From Nocardia suismassiliense (lineage in GTDB: Bacteria > Actinomycetota > Actinomycetes > Mycobacteriales > Mycobacteriaceae): 57,174 bases of DNA. Both the position numbers and the translations under genes were made by a program. Below, piece by piece: positions 10,103 through 18,904 of the stretch (its first letter is position 1; each line of letters opens with the position of its first letter). Below the pieces are notes generated by a model. That model saw nothing but the letters and a program-made list of their open reading frames with translations, made no database searches and was not told the DNA's origin. Location of the stretch: the NCBI RefSeq assembly GCF_900269665.1, contig NZ_LT985361.1, forward strand, positions 2,527,508 to 2,584,681. Direction: 5' to 3'.

Positions 10103-11236
10103 ATGGGACGCCGCAGTACGATTTCTCTTCTGGGCCTGGCCCTGTCTGCCGGTCTGGTCGTCGGTTGCGGCGCCGACTCCGGCAACGGCGTTGCGGTGAC
10201 GTCCGCGGCGCCGCCCCGCGCGTCGACAACCGTCGTTCCATCCGTACCGGGGGCGCCGCCGCGGGTCACGATCCTGGCCACCGGCGGCACCATCGCCGGA
10301 AAGGCCAACGCGGAACCGGGTGTCGGGTACACGGCAGGGCAAGCCAGCGTGCAAGACCTGATCGCCGCGGTGCCAGGCCTCGATAAGATCGCGACGCTGC
10401 AAGCGGAGTCCATCGCCAATATCGGCAGCCAGGATATGACCGAGGAAATCTGGCTCACCTTGGCGCGCAGGATCAATCAGCTCTTCGCGGACAACGCCAC
10501 CGACGGTGTGGTGATCACCCACGGCACCGACACGATCGAGGAGACCTCGTTCTTCCTGGACAACGTGGTGGCTACCGACAAGCCGGTGGTGCTGGTCGGG
10601 GCCGTGCGCCCGGCCAACGCGCTGAGCGCGGACGGACCGGCGAATCTGCGCGCTGCCGTCACCATCGCCGCGGCCCCTGCGGCACGAGGGAGGGGCGCGA
10701 TGGTCGTGCTGAACGACACCATCCACAGCGCTCGGGACGTCACCAAGACGCACACCTCGAGCATGCAGACCTTCGCCTCACCCAACACCGGGCCCGCGGG
10801 GTACGTGTCCGGCGATTCGATCCGTTTCGTCACCACACCGCAGTCGCACACACGTCCGCGTTTCCCGGTGCCGGACGGTTCGTCGCTGCCCCGGGTCGAC
10901 ATCGTGTATTCGCACGCCGGTATGCGGCCGGACCAGGTCGACGACGCGGTCCGGCACGGGGCGAAAGGCATTGTGCTGGCCGGGGTCGGCGACGGCAACA
11001 CCGCCAAGGCGGTGCTCGACGCGCTCGCCAAGGCCAACGACGACCGCGTGGTCGTCCGCTCGTCCAGGGTCGGCTCCGGTGAGGTGGTGCGCAACGCCGA
11101 GGTCAACGACGACGAGCTCGGCTTCGCCACCTCCGCCGACCTGAACCCGGCGAAGGCGCGCGTGCTGTTGCAGCTGCTGCTGACCGTCGGCATCACCGAC
11201 CCGGTGCGCGTCCAGCAGGAGTTCAACGCTCGCTAG
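10103..11236 (+). CDS. L-asparaginase, lipoprotein (type II-like)
   Basis: A 377-aa asparaginase with a lipoprotein signal (lipobox LVVGC, Cys about residue 22), so it is probably anchored outside the membrane. Both catalytic threonine motifs are present: ILATGGTIAG (about 56-65) and VITHGTDTIEET. The C-terminal domain is also present. It hydrolyses asparagine, possibly also glutamine, to the acid and ammonia. The ATG has AAGGA upstream. It sits 96 bp after the mannosidase with no obvious functional link. Confidence 0.93.
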   Translation: MGRRSTISLLGLALSAGLVVGCGADSGNGVAVTSAAPPRASTTVVPSVPGAPPRVTILATGGTIAGKANAEPGVGYTAGQASVQDLIAAVPGLDKIATLQAESIANIGSQDMTEEIWLTLARRINQLFADNATDGVVITHGTDTIEETSFFLDNVVATDKPVVLVGAVRPANALSADGPANLRAAVTIAAAPAARGRGAMVVLNDTIHSARDVTKTHTSSMQTFASPNTGPAGYVSGDSIRFVTTPQSHTRPRFPVPDGSSLPRVDIVYSHAGMRPDQVDDAVRHGAKGIVLAGVGDGNTAKAVLDALAKANDDRVVVRSSRVGSGEVVRNAEVNDDELGFATSADLNPAKARVLLQLLLTVGITDPVRVQQEFNAR

Positions 11237-11356
11237 CTCTTGCGAGCACCGCGCTGCTGACTGCTCGCCTGGTCGAATCCGCTCGACGGCCCGCCCCGCA
11301 CTGTCGGCAGCCTGTTTACCAAGGGCTGCACCGGCGCTGCGGACAGTTGAAACATG

Positions 11357-12031
11357 CTAGCGGGGAGTAGATTTCGGCGCGAGCAGCTGTTCGATCAGGG
11401 TGTCGGCCAACCACCGGGTGTACTGCTCGCCCGGCCAGCCCAGCTGGACTACCAGCATGTGGTAGAGCGTGGGGTGGTTCAGGGTGTACAGCAGGTCGGT
11501 TGCCGAGTCCTCGGTAAGCCCCTCGCGCAGTTGGCCTTTGCGTTGCAGTGCGCGGATCGTCTCGCGCTGGTTGTCGTGGAACTCGCTTTGCATCGTCGTC
11601 CAGAGCGTCTCGATCTCCGCGTCCGAGGCGGCGGCGGCCCGGATGGCTTCGACGAGCGGGGCGATCCTTTCTTTGACCTTGCGCGAGTGCATGGCTTGCC
11701 GCCGTAGGTGTTCGTGCGCGTCGGGTGCGGCCAGGATGTCCTGAAACCATTCTTGCTCTGCGACCGGTCGCGGATCGGGGCCGCTCTTGACGGCGCGATC
11801 CCATGCGGCCAGCAGTAGGGACCGTTTGTTGCCGAAGACGAGTTTGACCGTGGGGACCGCGACCCCGGCCGCCTCGGCGACGTCGGCCAGGGTCGTTCGC
11901 ACGTAGCCCTGGGCAACGAACAGGCGATGCGCCGCCGTGACGATCTCCGCGCGGGTGGCCGCGGCCTGATCCGCGCGTTTCGTGGAGCGGTAAGAGCGTG
12001 ATCCCTTGACATCGTCCGGCACGGTCGTCAT
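11357..12031 (-). CDS. TetR-family repressor, divergent from acyl-CoA dehydrogenase-like gene
   Basis: A 224-aa regulator with an N-terminal TetR helix-turn-helix at about residues 25-70 (ADVAEAAGVAVPTVKLVFGN), followed by a helical ligand domain. It is divergent from the gene at 12069 with only 37 bp between them, a classic arrangement for a repressor controlling its neighbour and itself. A TATCTT -10-like hexamer ends 6 bases before the ATG, so the mRNA may be leaderless. The ligand is unknown. Confidence 0.88.
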   Translation of the reverse strand: MTTVPDDVKGSRSYRSTKRADQAAATRAEIVTAAHRLFVAQGYVRTTLADVAEAAGVAVPTVKLVFGNKRSLLLAAWDRAVKSGPDPRPVAEQEWFQDILAAPDAHEHLRRQAMHSRKVKERIAPLVEAIRAAAASDAEIETLWTTMQSEFHDNQRETIRALQRKGQLREGLTEDSATDLLYTLNHPTLYHMLVVQLGWPGEQYTRWLADTLIEQLLAPKSTPR

Positions 12032-12068
12032 CCTACAAAGATATTCACTATCCTAGGGGGATATCGAA
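12032..12068. promoter_or_regulatory. Divergent promoter region of TetR/acyl-CoA dehydrogenase pair
   Basis: Within 37 bp lie two opposed -10-like hexamers: TATCTT on minus (12043-12038) and TATCCT on plus (12049-12054). An ATCCTA word is repeated exactly 20 bp apart (12030-12035 and 12050-12055). Outer ends GATAT and ATATC form a short inverted repeat. A TetR dimer bound here would block both promoters. Confidence 0.45.
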
Positions 12069-13211
12069 ATGAGTTCGATGACCGCAGCACAGATCGACCA
12101 TCCGGTATCGGTCGCGGCCGCCGAGGTCGCCGACCTCGCCGGGGCGCTGGCCGACCAGCCCACCGATCGAGACGAACTGCCGGCGGAGGTGGTGCGCGCC
12201 GCACGGACGGCCGGCTTGTACCGGCTGTGCTTGCCGTCGGAGTTGGGCGGGCTCTCGGTGCCGCTGCCGGTGACCGTGGCCATCATCGAGCGACTCTCGA
12301 AGGCGGATGGGTCGACCGGGTGGTGTACCGCGGTAGCGAATGCGGGTGCGTCGTTGCTGGCCGGAGTCGACGAAGCAGAGGCTCGCGTGATCGCCGCCGA
12401 GCCGGAAAACCTATTGTTGGCAGGCGGTTTCCCGCCCGTCGGCCGGGGTCGGCAGCTCGGCGACACCTATGAGCTGTCCGGGCGGTGGACGTTTGCGAGC
12501 GGCTGCACGGCGGCTACCTGGTTTCTCGGCGGCGTCCTGGTAGAAATCGACGGCGGCGTGCCGTTCGCGCGGGTCGTCTTCTTCCCCGCGTCGCAGGCCC
12601 GCATCATTCGTAACTGGGATGTCATCGGGCTGCGGGCGACCGGAAGTCATGACGTCTCGGCCGACAACATCACGGTGCCGGTGGGTCGGTCGACAACGCT
12701 GTTCGGTGCGCCGCGCTGGTCCAACGATCCGGTCGCGGCGATCCCGTTCTTCTCCCTCGGCGCGATCCTCGCCGCAGTGCCGCTCGGGATCGCCGCGCGG
12801 GCACTCGAGGAGCTCGGCCAGCTGGCGGCGACCAGAGTGCCCTTCGGACAACAAAATCCGCTCGTACACGACCCGATATTTCAGGACCGCATGGGCGCGA
12901 TGCTGGCCCGCCTCGGCGCGGTGCGGGCTTATCTGTACGACCGCGCCGACGATCTGTGGCAGAGCGCCGTCGCCGGCGACGTGGGTCCCGAGGTGCGGAC
13001 CGCGATGTCGATGGCGGTCGGTGAAGTGATCGACGCTGCGCTCGAGATCGTCAACTTCGCGCACCGCTCGGGTGGCGTCGCGTCCGTGCGGAACCCGCAC
13101 GTACTGACCCGCTGTCTCAACGATGTGCTCGCCGCGAGCCGGCATGCTGTCTTCCGTCCGACGGCTCGCCGCAATGCGGCTCGCACATTTCTGGGGCTTC
13201 CGCTCGAATAG
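12069..13211 (+). CDS. Acyl-CoA dehydrogenase-fold flavoprotein (HsaA/flavin-monooxygenase type)
   Basis: A 380-aa protein of the acyl-CoA dehydrogenase superfamily. N-terminal helical domain (LPSELGGLSVPLPVTVAII), middle beta domain (YELSGRWTFASGC) and C-terminal helical domain are all present. The pattern resembles two-component FADH2-dependent hydroxylases such as HsaA more than beta-oxidation enzymes, because the C-terminal catalytic Glu context is not obvious. AGGGGG lies 8 bases before the ATG. No flavin reductase is adjacent. The divergent TetR gene probably controls it. The substrate is unknown, and a true dehydrogenase remains possible. Confidence 0.75.
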   Translation: MSSMTAAQIDHPVSVAAAEVADLAGALADQPTDRDELPAEVVRAARTAGLYRLCLPSELGGLSVPLPVTVAIIERLSKADGSTGWCTAVANAGASLLAGVDEAEARVIAAEPENLLLAGGFPPVGRGRQLGDTYELSGRWTFASGCTAATWFLGGVLVEIDGGVPFARVVFFPASQARIIRNWDVIGLRATGSHDVSADNITVPVGRSTTLFGAPRWSNDPVAAIPFFSLGAILAAVPLGIAARALEELGQLAATRVPFGQQNPLVHDPIFQDRMGAMLARLGAVRAYLYDRADDLWQSAVAGDVGPEVRTAMSMAVGEVIDAALEIVNFAHRSGGVASVRNPHVLTRCLNDVLAASRHAVFRPTARRNAARTFLGLPLE

Positions 13212-13296
13212 TTGTTATGGCAACACGAGCCGTCGGTGCCGCGCGGAGGAAGCCCGATCGCTGGTGCGTCCGTGGTCGACCACCAGCGCTGGCGCC

Positions 13297-14703
13297 TCAA
13301 AGGTACGGATGTGCTTCAGAGCGGTGAGTGTTCGATATCGGGCAGGTAGGCGTCTTTTGCGGCTCGTCGAAATACTGTGCGCAGAGGCGTAGACGGCGTG
13401 CGTCCAGGACCATCCAGGTGCCGAGGATGAGTTGGGTGAGGCCGCGCCAGACGTCCTCGAAGCGGTCGCGTAGGCGCAGTCCGGTCAATGCCGGGCGAAC
13501 TAGGTGCGGCGAGGGCGGATCATCGGTGGACAGGAGGAGGCAGGGGGCGCGGTGGGGGATCGAGCGGGTGTGCGAGACGGAGGAACGTAATCGGTAGCGG
13601 TCCAGCACTGTTCGGGTGACTGTGCGCATCGCGATGGGGGAGAGGCGCCAGGCCGGGCACGGACGATTGGCTGCTACACCGAAGGGGATGTGGTGGGTGT
13701 CCTTGGCCCGCTGGGTAGTCCACCGGTCGGGGTCGAATCTGTCGGGGTCGGTGTGGCCGGTTCGCTCGAACTCCTGATAGTTGAAGCACAGCACTGTCCC
13801 GGCGGGGATCGCGCTGCCGTCGCCGACGTCGATGTCGGCGGTGGTGATCCGGTGGGCGATGCCGAAAAGTGGGAATTGGCGCAGGGTTTCGTCCAGGACG
13901 TGATCCAGGTATGGCGTGTCCGGTTCGGCGAGGATGCGGCGCTGTACATCTCGATGCTGGGCGATCGCGAGCAGTAGGTGCGCCATGCCCTCGGACATCT
14001 GCACGACGGCGGTGTTGAAGAACGTGCCCTGTAGGTAGTGGGCCTGCTCGCGTCGGCTGAGCAGGGCCGGCAGTTGGTGCGGTACCTCGCCAGCATCGAT
14101 CCTGTCGAGCAGGTACCGGGTCATGCGGTCGCGTCGGCGCATGTGGCGCAGCCCAGTACATTTCAGCGACGTCACCACGTCGTCGGCATTGCCGACTATC
14201 AGATCCCTGGCGGTGGGCGGGCATGGTTCGCGAAAGACCAACTCGTAGAAGAACTCTGCCCAGATCGGCATCATCAGGTCGCGTAGCCGCACCAGAGTCA
14301 GTGGTCGGGGCGGTAGTTCGTCGAGTACCCGGCGAGCGCAGCGGTCGGCGAGCCGCTCGATCTCGGCGGTAGGCAGGGAAAGTACGGTTCGGGTGGTTCG
14401 TGCCGCCTCGTCGTAGCGCGGGCCGTCCTCGAGGTGCTCCTGGTGTACTTCTGGGCCGGGCGCCAGCCAGTACCAGAACAGATCCGACAGCGCCGCGCCT
14501 CGGCTGCGTCCGTTGGCGGCCGGGTGCGAGTAGAGCCGCAGGAAGAGCTCTGGGCCGCCGCGCTCGCCGGGGAGGGTTATCTCGTTGCTGCCGTTGACCT
14601 TCGCGAAGATCCATACCCGCAGGGCCACCACCGCATGTGGCAGCCAGCGGGAGACTGCCCAGAGTGCGCCCGCGGTTGCCAGGATCGGCGTCGGCCTGGT
14701 CAT
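13297..14703 (-). CDS. Atypical cytochrome P450, last gene of four-gene operon
   Basis: A 468-aa P450-fold protein. It has the K-helix ExxR (DETLRQF), the PERF-like PDRFDPDRW, and a heme-thiolate loop PFGVAANRPCPAW with the Cys ligand. Two family hallmarks are altered. The second glycine of FxxGxxRxCxG and the residue two after Cys are Ala, and the I-helix reads FFNTAVVQMSEGMAH instead of (A/G)Gx(D/E)T. The usual oxygen-activating acid-alcohol pair therefore seems missing. A tail of about 60 residues follows the normal P450 end, and the N-terminus has a hydrophobic segment. The start at ATG 14703 overlaps the upstream stop as ATGA, although the frame is open 63 bp earlier. Confidence 0.8.
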   Translation of the reverse strand: MTRPTPILATAGALWAVSRWLPHAVVALRVWIFAKVNGSNEITLPGERGGPELFLRLYSHPAANGRSRGAALSDLFWYWLAPGPEVHQEHLEDGPRYDEAARTTRTVLSLPTAEIERLADRCARRVLDELPPRPLTLVRLRDLMMPIWAEFFYELVFREPCPPTARDLIVGNADDVVTSLKCTGLRHMRRRDRMTRYLLDRIDAGEVPHQLPALLSRREQAHYLQGTFFNTAVVQMSEGMAHLLLAIAQHRDVQRRILAEPDTPYLDHVLDETLRQFPLFGIAHRITTADIDVGDGSAIPAGTVLCFNYQEFERTGHTDPDRFDPDRWTTQRAKDTHHIPFGVAANRPCPAWRLSPIAMRTVTRTVLDRYRLRSSVSHTRSIPHRAPCLLLSTDDPPSPHLVRPALTGLRLRDRFEDVWRGLTQLILGTWMVLDARRLRLCAQYFDEPQKTPTCPISNTHRSEAHPYL

Positions 14704-15776
14704 CGTGCCGCCCCTCGGGTGGTGACCAGACTCGCGTTGAGTTCGGATAATGTGGCCACCCCGCACAGCGTCAGCGTGTGTTCGATCTCCGCGCGGAGGT
14801 TGTCCAGCACTCCGGTGACTCCTTTGTCACCGCCGACGGTCAGGCCCCACAGCACCGGCCGTCCCACGCCTACCGCCGTGGCGCCCAGTGCCAACGCCAG
14901 CACGACATCCGAGCCGCGGCGTACTCCGCCGTCGAGGTAGATCGGGATCCGACCGGCCACTGCGGCGGTGATGGCGGGCAGCGCGTCCAGGGTTGCGGGC
15001 GCGAGGTCCAGCTGACGTCCGCCGTGATTGGACACCAGGATCGCGTCGGCCCCGTGCTCCACCGCCAGTCGCGCGTCCGCTGGGTGCATGATCCCCTTGA
15101 GTACCAAGGGAAGTCGCGTCACCTCGCGGAGCTGGCCGAGATGTTCCCAGGTCAAATCGGTCGACATGGCGATCGGCCGGACACCGCTTCCGGTCGCGCC
15201 CGGTAGGCCCCGCATGTTTTCCGCGTACAGGCCGGCCGGTAGCTCGTGAAAGTTGTGGTGGTCGTCCCGGGTTCGATGACCCAACGCCGGAGAGTCGACG
15301 GTCACCACCAGCGCCGTGCAGCCCGCTCGCTCGGCTCGCCGGATCAGTTCGTCGGTCACCTCCCGCTCGGGCTGCACGTACAGCTGGAACCACACGCGCG
15401 CGTATCGGTCGACCTCCCTTGCAGCGGCAGTGACTTCATCGATGGCCACCGTTCCGGCCATGCTGGCGATGAGGACGACCCCGGCCGCGGCCACCCCGCG
15501 CGCGGTGGCCCGCTCACCCTCCTGATGGGCCAGGCGGTGGAACGCGGTGGGGGACACGAACACCGGCATGGTGCTCGGATCGCCGAGCAGGTCCGTCGCG
15601 ATGGACCGGCCGGTGGTGTCCCGTAAAACCCTGGGCAGCAAGGCAAACCGACGGAAAGCCTGCTCGTTGTCGGCCATGGCGAGCTCGTCCCCGGCCCCAC
15701 CGGCGAAGTAGTCGTAGTGCACGGGGTCGAGCAGTTCCTTGGCCCGTTGCTCCAGCGCGACCAGCGGGCTGGTCAC
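14700..15776 (-). CDS. FMN-dependent 2-hydroxy-acid oxidase/dehydrogenase
   Basis: A 358-aa TIM-barrel flavoenzyme of the glycolate/lactate/mandelate oxidase family. Visible motifs are YFAGGAGDE near the N-terminus (substrate Tyr), FVSPTAF, VLKGIMHPADA with the FMN-contacting Lys, and SNHGGRQLD with the catalytic His and substrate Arg. The phosphate-binding IYLDGGVRRGSDV follows. Length matches 4-hydroxymandelate oxidase-like members. The GTG start overlaps the preceding stop (GTGA), and its stop overlaps the P450 start. It should oxidise a 2-hydroxy acid to the 2-keto acid. The frame upstream of 15776 is a shadow of the flavoprotein gene. Confidence 0.88.
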   Translation of the reverse strand: MTSPLVALEQRAKELLDPVHYDYFAGGAGDELAMADNEQAFRRFALLPRVLRDTTGRSIATDLLGDPSTMPVFVSPTAFHRLAHQEGERATARGVAAAGVVLIASMAGTVAIDEVTAAAREVDRYARVWFQLYVQPEREVTDELIRRAERAGCTALVVTVDSPALGHRTRDDHHNFHELPAGLYAENMRGLPGATGSGVRPIAMSTDLTWEHLGQLREVTRLPLVLKGIMHPADARLAVEHGADAILVSNHGGRQLDLAPATLDALPAITAAVAGRIPIYLDGGVRRGSDVVLALALGATAVGVGRPVLWGLTVGGDKGVTGVLDNLRAEIEHTLTLCGVATLSELNASLVTTRGAAR

Positions 15777-17341
15777 CGCATCGGCTCCGGCGCGCGCAGT
15801 GCGGTGTCGAGGAAGTCGACGAGCGGCTTGCGGTGCACTGTTTCGTGCGTCCACTCGTTCTCGAGGTTCTCGGTGATGTGGTGCTCCGCGATCTGCCCGT
15901 CGATGCGGTACTGCCGCACCACCGGGTGCAGGTAGCGCCCGTCCAGGGCGTGCTCGGCGTCGGACTGCGCGATGCGGCGGGCATTGATGTCGAACGGGTC
16001 GAGGCGGTCGTGGTCCTTGCCGTATTCCAGGGTGATCACCAGGTAGGTGTCCACCTCGCCGAGATAGCCGGCCGCGACGGCGTCGGCCACGAAATCGACC
16101 GGTAGTTCCTCCCAGTACCGCGCCGAACCGTCCGCGCTGAGGGTGACTACGTCGCCGATGAAGCCGAACAGTTGCCACAAGGCGGAGGTCCGGTTCACGC
16201 GCGCCAGGATTGCCGCACCGACCTCGCCGGCATTGCCCGCCAGCTCGCGGTGCGGCCAACTCTGGTCGTGGTGGCGTTGCTCCAGAATGCGGTGCAATGC
16301 CCTTGTCGCGTAACGGAAACCGTGGATGAAGGCGCTGGTGGACTTCTTGAAGTCGCGTTCTTGGGTAATCGTGCCCGCGAAGTACAGGCCGGGCACGTTG
16401 ATCGATTCCCAGGCCGAGGTCTGGGCCGGGAAACGATCGTTGATCGCCAGGCTGGGCCTGCATTCGGGGGCGAAAATCGAGGCGTCGAAACGGAATCCGG
16501 TCGCCACGAGCACCCGGTCGTAGCGGATGTCCTTGGTGACTTCGTCGGCACGGGAGAAGCTCACCGTCACCAGATACGACGAATCCGACTGCCGGGCGAT
16601 GTCGACGACGTTCCCGTCCAGGATCGCGTTCTGCGATTTGAGCTGGTAGGTGTCCAAAAAGTTGTTGTTGACCGCCCGTAGATGGCCGAGATAGTGCGTC
16701 TGCCAGGCGAGCCGGATGGAGTGCGGGCCTGCGACGTGGATGACGGCGGCATGCTCGATGAGGTTGTCGGCGGTCTCGAAGGCCGAGTTGCCTTTTCCGA
16801 TGATCAGCACCCGTTGATTGGTGAAATCCGCTGGTTCTGTCGACATTTCGCTGTAGAGCTCTGCGGTCTCGATGCCGGGGATTTCTGGGACATAGGGTTT
16901 CGAGACGCCGGTGGCCACGATCAACCGTCGCGCGCGCAGCACATTGCCGTGCTGATCGACGGCTTCGAAGCCGTCGGGCCGGCTGATCCGCTCGATCCGA
17001 GTGTCGTACTGGACCGACAAGCCTTGTGTCGCAGCGAAATCGCCGAGGTACCGGACCATGTCGTCGGCGGGGGGGAAGAAGCGCTGCGTGTACTCCTTGA
17101 ACAGGGGACCCGCCAGCAGCGAGTTCCAGTCCATACGCAGGTTCAGTTCGGGATCGTCCGAGCCGGTGTACACCTTGTTGATGGAGATCAACTGGCGATG
17201 CCGGGGGAACTTGCTGAAGAACGTGCCGGGGGCCGCGCCGGCCTCCACGATCAGATAGTCGCGGCCGGCCTGCTGCAAATGGTGGCCCATCTGGAGGCCG
17301 GCCGGCCCAGCGCCGATTACCAGGTAGTCGAGTTCGGGCAC
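15773..17341 (-). CDS. FOXRED2-like FAD-dependent oxidoreductase
   Basis: A 522-aa flavoprotein with an N-terminal FAD-binding Rossmann motif (YLVIGAGPAGLQMG) and a second nucleotide-binding motif at mid-protein (VLIIGKGNSAFE). A third hallmark is ATGFRFDASIF, typical of flavin monooxygenase-type enzymes. The overall sequence reminds me of the FOXRED2 group rather than classical Baeyer-Villiger enzymes. GTG 17341 is chosen because GGAGGA lies 4 bases upstream. It probably performs NAD(P)H-dependent oxidation of the operon's intermediate, but the substrate is unknown. Confidence 0.82.
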   Translation of the reverse strand: MPELDYLVIGAGPAGLQMGHHLQQAGRDYLIVEAGAAPGTFFSKFPRHRQLISINKVYTGSDDPELNLRMDWNSLLAGPLFKEYTQRFFPPADDMVRYLGDFAATQGLSVQYDTRIERISRPDGFEAVDQHGNVLRARRLIVATGVSKPYVPEIPGIETAELYSEMSTEPADFTNQRVLIIGKGNSAFETADNLIEHAAVIHVAGPHSIRLAWQTHYLGHLRAVNNNFLDTYQLKSQNAILDGNVVDIARQSDSSYLVTVSFSRADEVTKDIRYDRVLVATGFRFDASIFAPECRPSLAINDRFPAQTSAWESINVPGLYFAGTITQERDFKKSTSAFIHGFRYATRALHRILEQRHHDQSWPHRELAGNAGEVGAAILARVNRTSALWQLFGFIGDVVTLSADGSARYWEELPVDFVADAVAAGYLGEVDTYLVITLEYGKDHDRLDPFDINARRIAQSDAEHALDGRYLHPVVRQYRIDGQIAEHHITENLENEWTHETVHRKPLVDFLDTALRAPEPMR

Positions 17342-17364
17342 GTTCTCCTCCAAATATTGTGCGG

Positions 17365-18762
17365 TTACCGGGGATACAGCTCCAGCAAGGCCTTCTTGTC
17401 CGGCTTGCCGCTCGCCGCGATCGGGGCCTCCGGCACCACCGTGTAGGTCTGCGGCACGCTCGACGCACCGAGTTCGGTACGCACCAGCGCGGACAATGCG
17501 GTCGGATCCGGTGCGTGGTCCGCGCGGGGAACTAGGAAGGCGTGCACCGCTTCTCCGCAGCGGTCATCCGGCGCGCCGACAACGTAGGCCTGATCGACAT
17601 CCGGGTGGCCGGCCAGCACTCGTTCGATCGGCCCGGCGTACACCGGGAGCGCGTCCACGATGATCACGTCCCGCGCACGGCCGGTCAGGTAGAGGTATCC
17701 GTCGTCGAGGTAGCCGAGGTCGCGGGTGCGGAGCCAGCCGTCGACGAGCACATCGGCGGTTTCCGCGGGGGCGCCGAAGTACTCGGACATCATGTAGTCG
17801 GTGCGCACGTAGATCTCGCCGTCGCGGACGTCCACCTGCACGCCGGGCAGCGGACGGCCTACCGAGGCGAGCATGCCGCTGTCGATCTCGCGGGGTGTCA
17901 GCGTGGTCAGGCCGCCGGTCTCGGTCTGCCCGTAGGCCTGGTGCAGCACCGGGCCCAACAGCTGCACCGCCTCCGCCAGTCGGTGCGGGGCGAGTGGTGA
18001 ACCGGCGACCACCATGGCGCGCAGGGTGCTGGTGTCGGTTGGCGCGACGCGCAAGGTGTCCAGCATTTGGTAGAGGCGGGGCACGTTCATGATCGTGGCG
18101 GTGATGCGCAGTCGCTCGATGACCTCGGGAAAGAGTTGGGGGCCAACGGGTTCCGGGATCACTGCGGTGCCGCCGCCGAGTAGGCACAGTCCGAGGTAGT
18201 CCTGCACCACCGCGCTGGCCAGCGTGCCGAACAGGAGGTAGCGGTCGGTGCAGGCGGCCAGTTCCGCGGTGTCCTGGCTCCAGGTTTGCTTGCCCCAGGT
18301 CCAGTGGGTGGACATCGCCCGATAGGTCTGCGCGCAACCTTTGGGCAGGCCGGTGGTGCCGCTGGTGTAGCAGATCCGGGCGAAGTCGTCCGGTCGCGCT
18401 TCGATTGTCAACGGCTCGGCCGGACTTCGCAGCAGGGTCGCCACCTGTTCGTCGTCCAGGACTGCGTCGACTCCGTTGGTCAGTACGTGCCGCTGCTGTC
18501 GTTCGCTCAGGCCCGGACGAACGCCGATTACGCGGCAGCCCAGGGTAAATGCCGCGAGATACGCGGCCAGCGACTCGGCACTGACGTCCAAAACCATGGC
18601 CACGCCGCTGCCCGGGCCGAGCCCTGACTTCCGCAGACCTGCGGCGATCGTGCCCATCATCGTGAGCAGCTGACCTCGGGTGACGGCGCGAGATCCGTGT
18701 TCGACCACCACTTTTCCCGGTTCGGCATGCAATGCCTGCACGATCGACTCAGGGAAGCTCAC
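17365..18762 (-). CDS. AMP-forming acyl/aryl-CoA ligase, first gene of operon
   Basis: A 465-aa ANL-superfamily enzyme. The phosphate-binding motif YTSGTTGLPKG lies at about 132-142, YGQTETGG (A5) is at mid-protein, and the A7/A8 region includes LRTRDLGYLDDGYLYLTGRA. The catalytic Lys lies in SGKPDKKALLE at the C-terminus. At 465 aa it is shorter than most CoA ligases (about 500-550). It would activate a carboxylic acid to an acyl-adenylate, then a thioester. No carrier protein is nearby, so CoA is the likely acceptor. A leaderless promoter is suggested upstream. Confidence 0.85.
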   Translation of the reverse strand: MSFPESIVQALHAEPGKVVVEHGSRAVTRGQLLTMMGTIAAGLRKSGLGPGSGVAMVLDVSAESLAAYLAAFTLGCRVIGVRPGLSERQQRHVLTNGVDAVLDDEQVATLLRSPAEPLTIEARPDDFARICYTSGTTGLPKGCAQTYRAMSTHWTWGKQTWSQDTAELAACTDRYLLFGTLASAVVQDYLGLCLLGGGTAVIPEPVGPQLFPEVIERLRITATIMNVPRLYQMLDTLRVAPTDTSTLRAMVVAGSPLAPHRLAEAVQLLGPVLHQAYGQTETGGLTTLTPREIDSGMLASVGRPLPGVQVDVRDGEIYVRTDYMMSEYFGAPAETADVLVDGWLRTRDLGYLDDGYLYLTGRARDVIIVDALPVYAGPIERVLAGHPDVDQAYVVGAPDDRCGEAVHAFLVPRADHAPDPTALSALVRTELGASSVPQTYTVVPEAPIAASGKPDKKALLELYPR

Positions 18763-18769
18763 GATTCGG

Positions 18770-18775
18770 ATGATA
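18770..18775 (-). promoter_or_regulatory. Candidate -10 box for leaderless four-gene operon
   Basis: TATCAT on the minus strand ends 7 bases before the GTG of the ligase gene. There is no ribosome binding site, so transcription probably starts at or beside the GTG. No clear -35 box is visible. Confidence 0.4.
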
Positions 18776-18904
18776 GTGATTTCAGGGGTGGGATACTTTG
18801 AGATTCAACAAGTTTGGCCGACTCGCCAGTATGGTCGCGTTCCGGCCTTGGCGCACAGCCGGTCTCGGCCTACGGCGACGTGCTGCCCTACGCGCGTTCG
18901 TCAC

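Noticed and set aside
8444..10753. 769-aa minus-strand frame opposite the mannosidase and asparaginase
   Set aside because: Arg/His-rich shadow; both opposing genes carry intact catalytic motifs.
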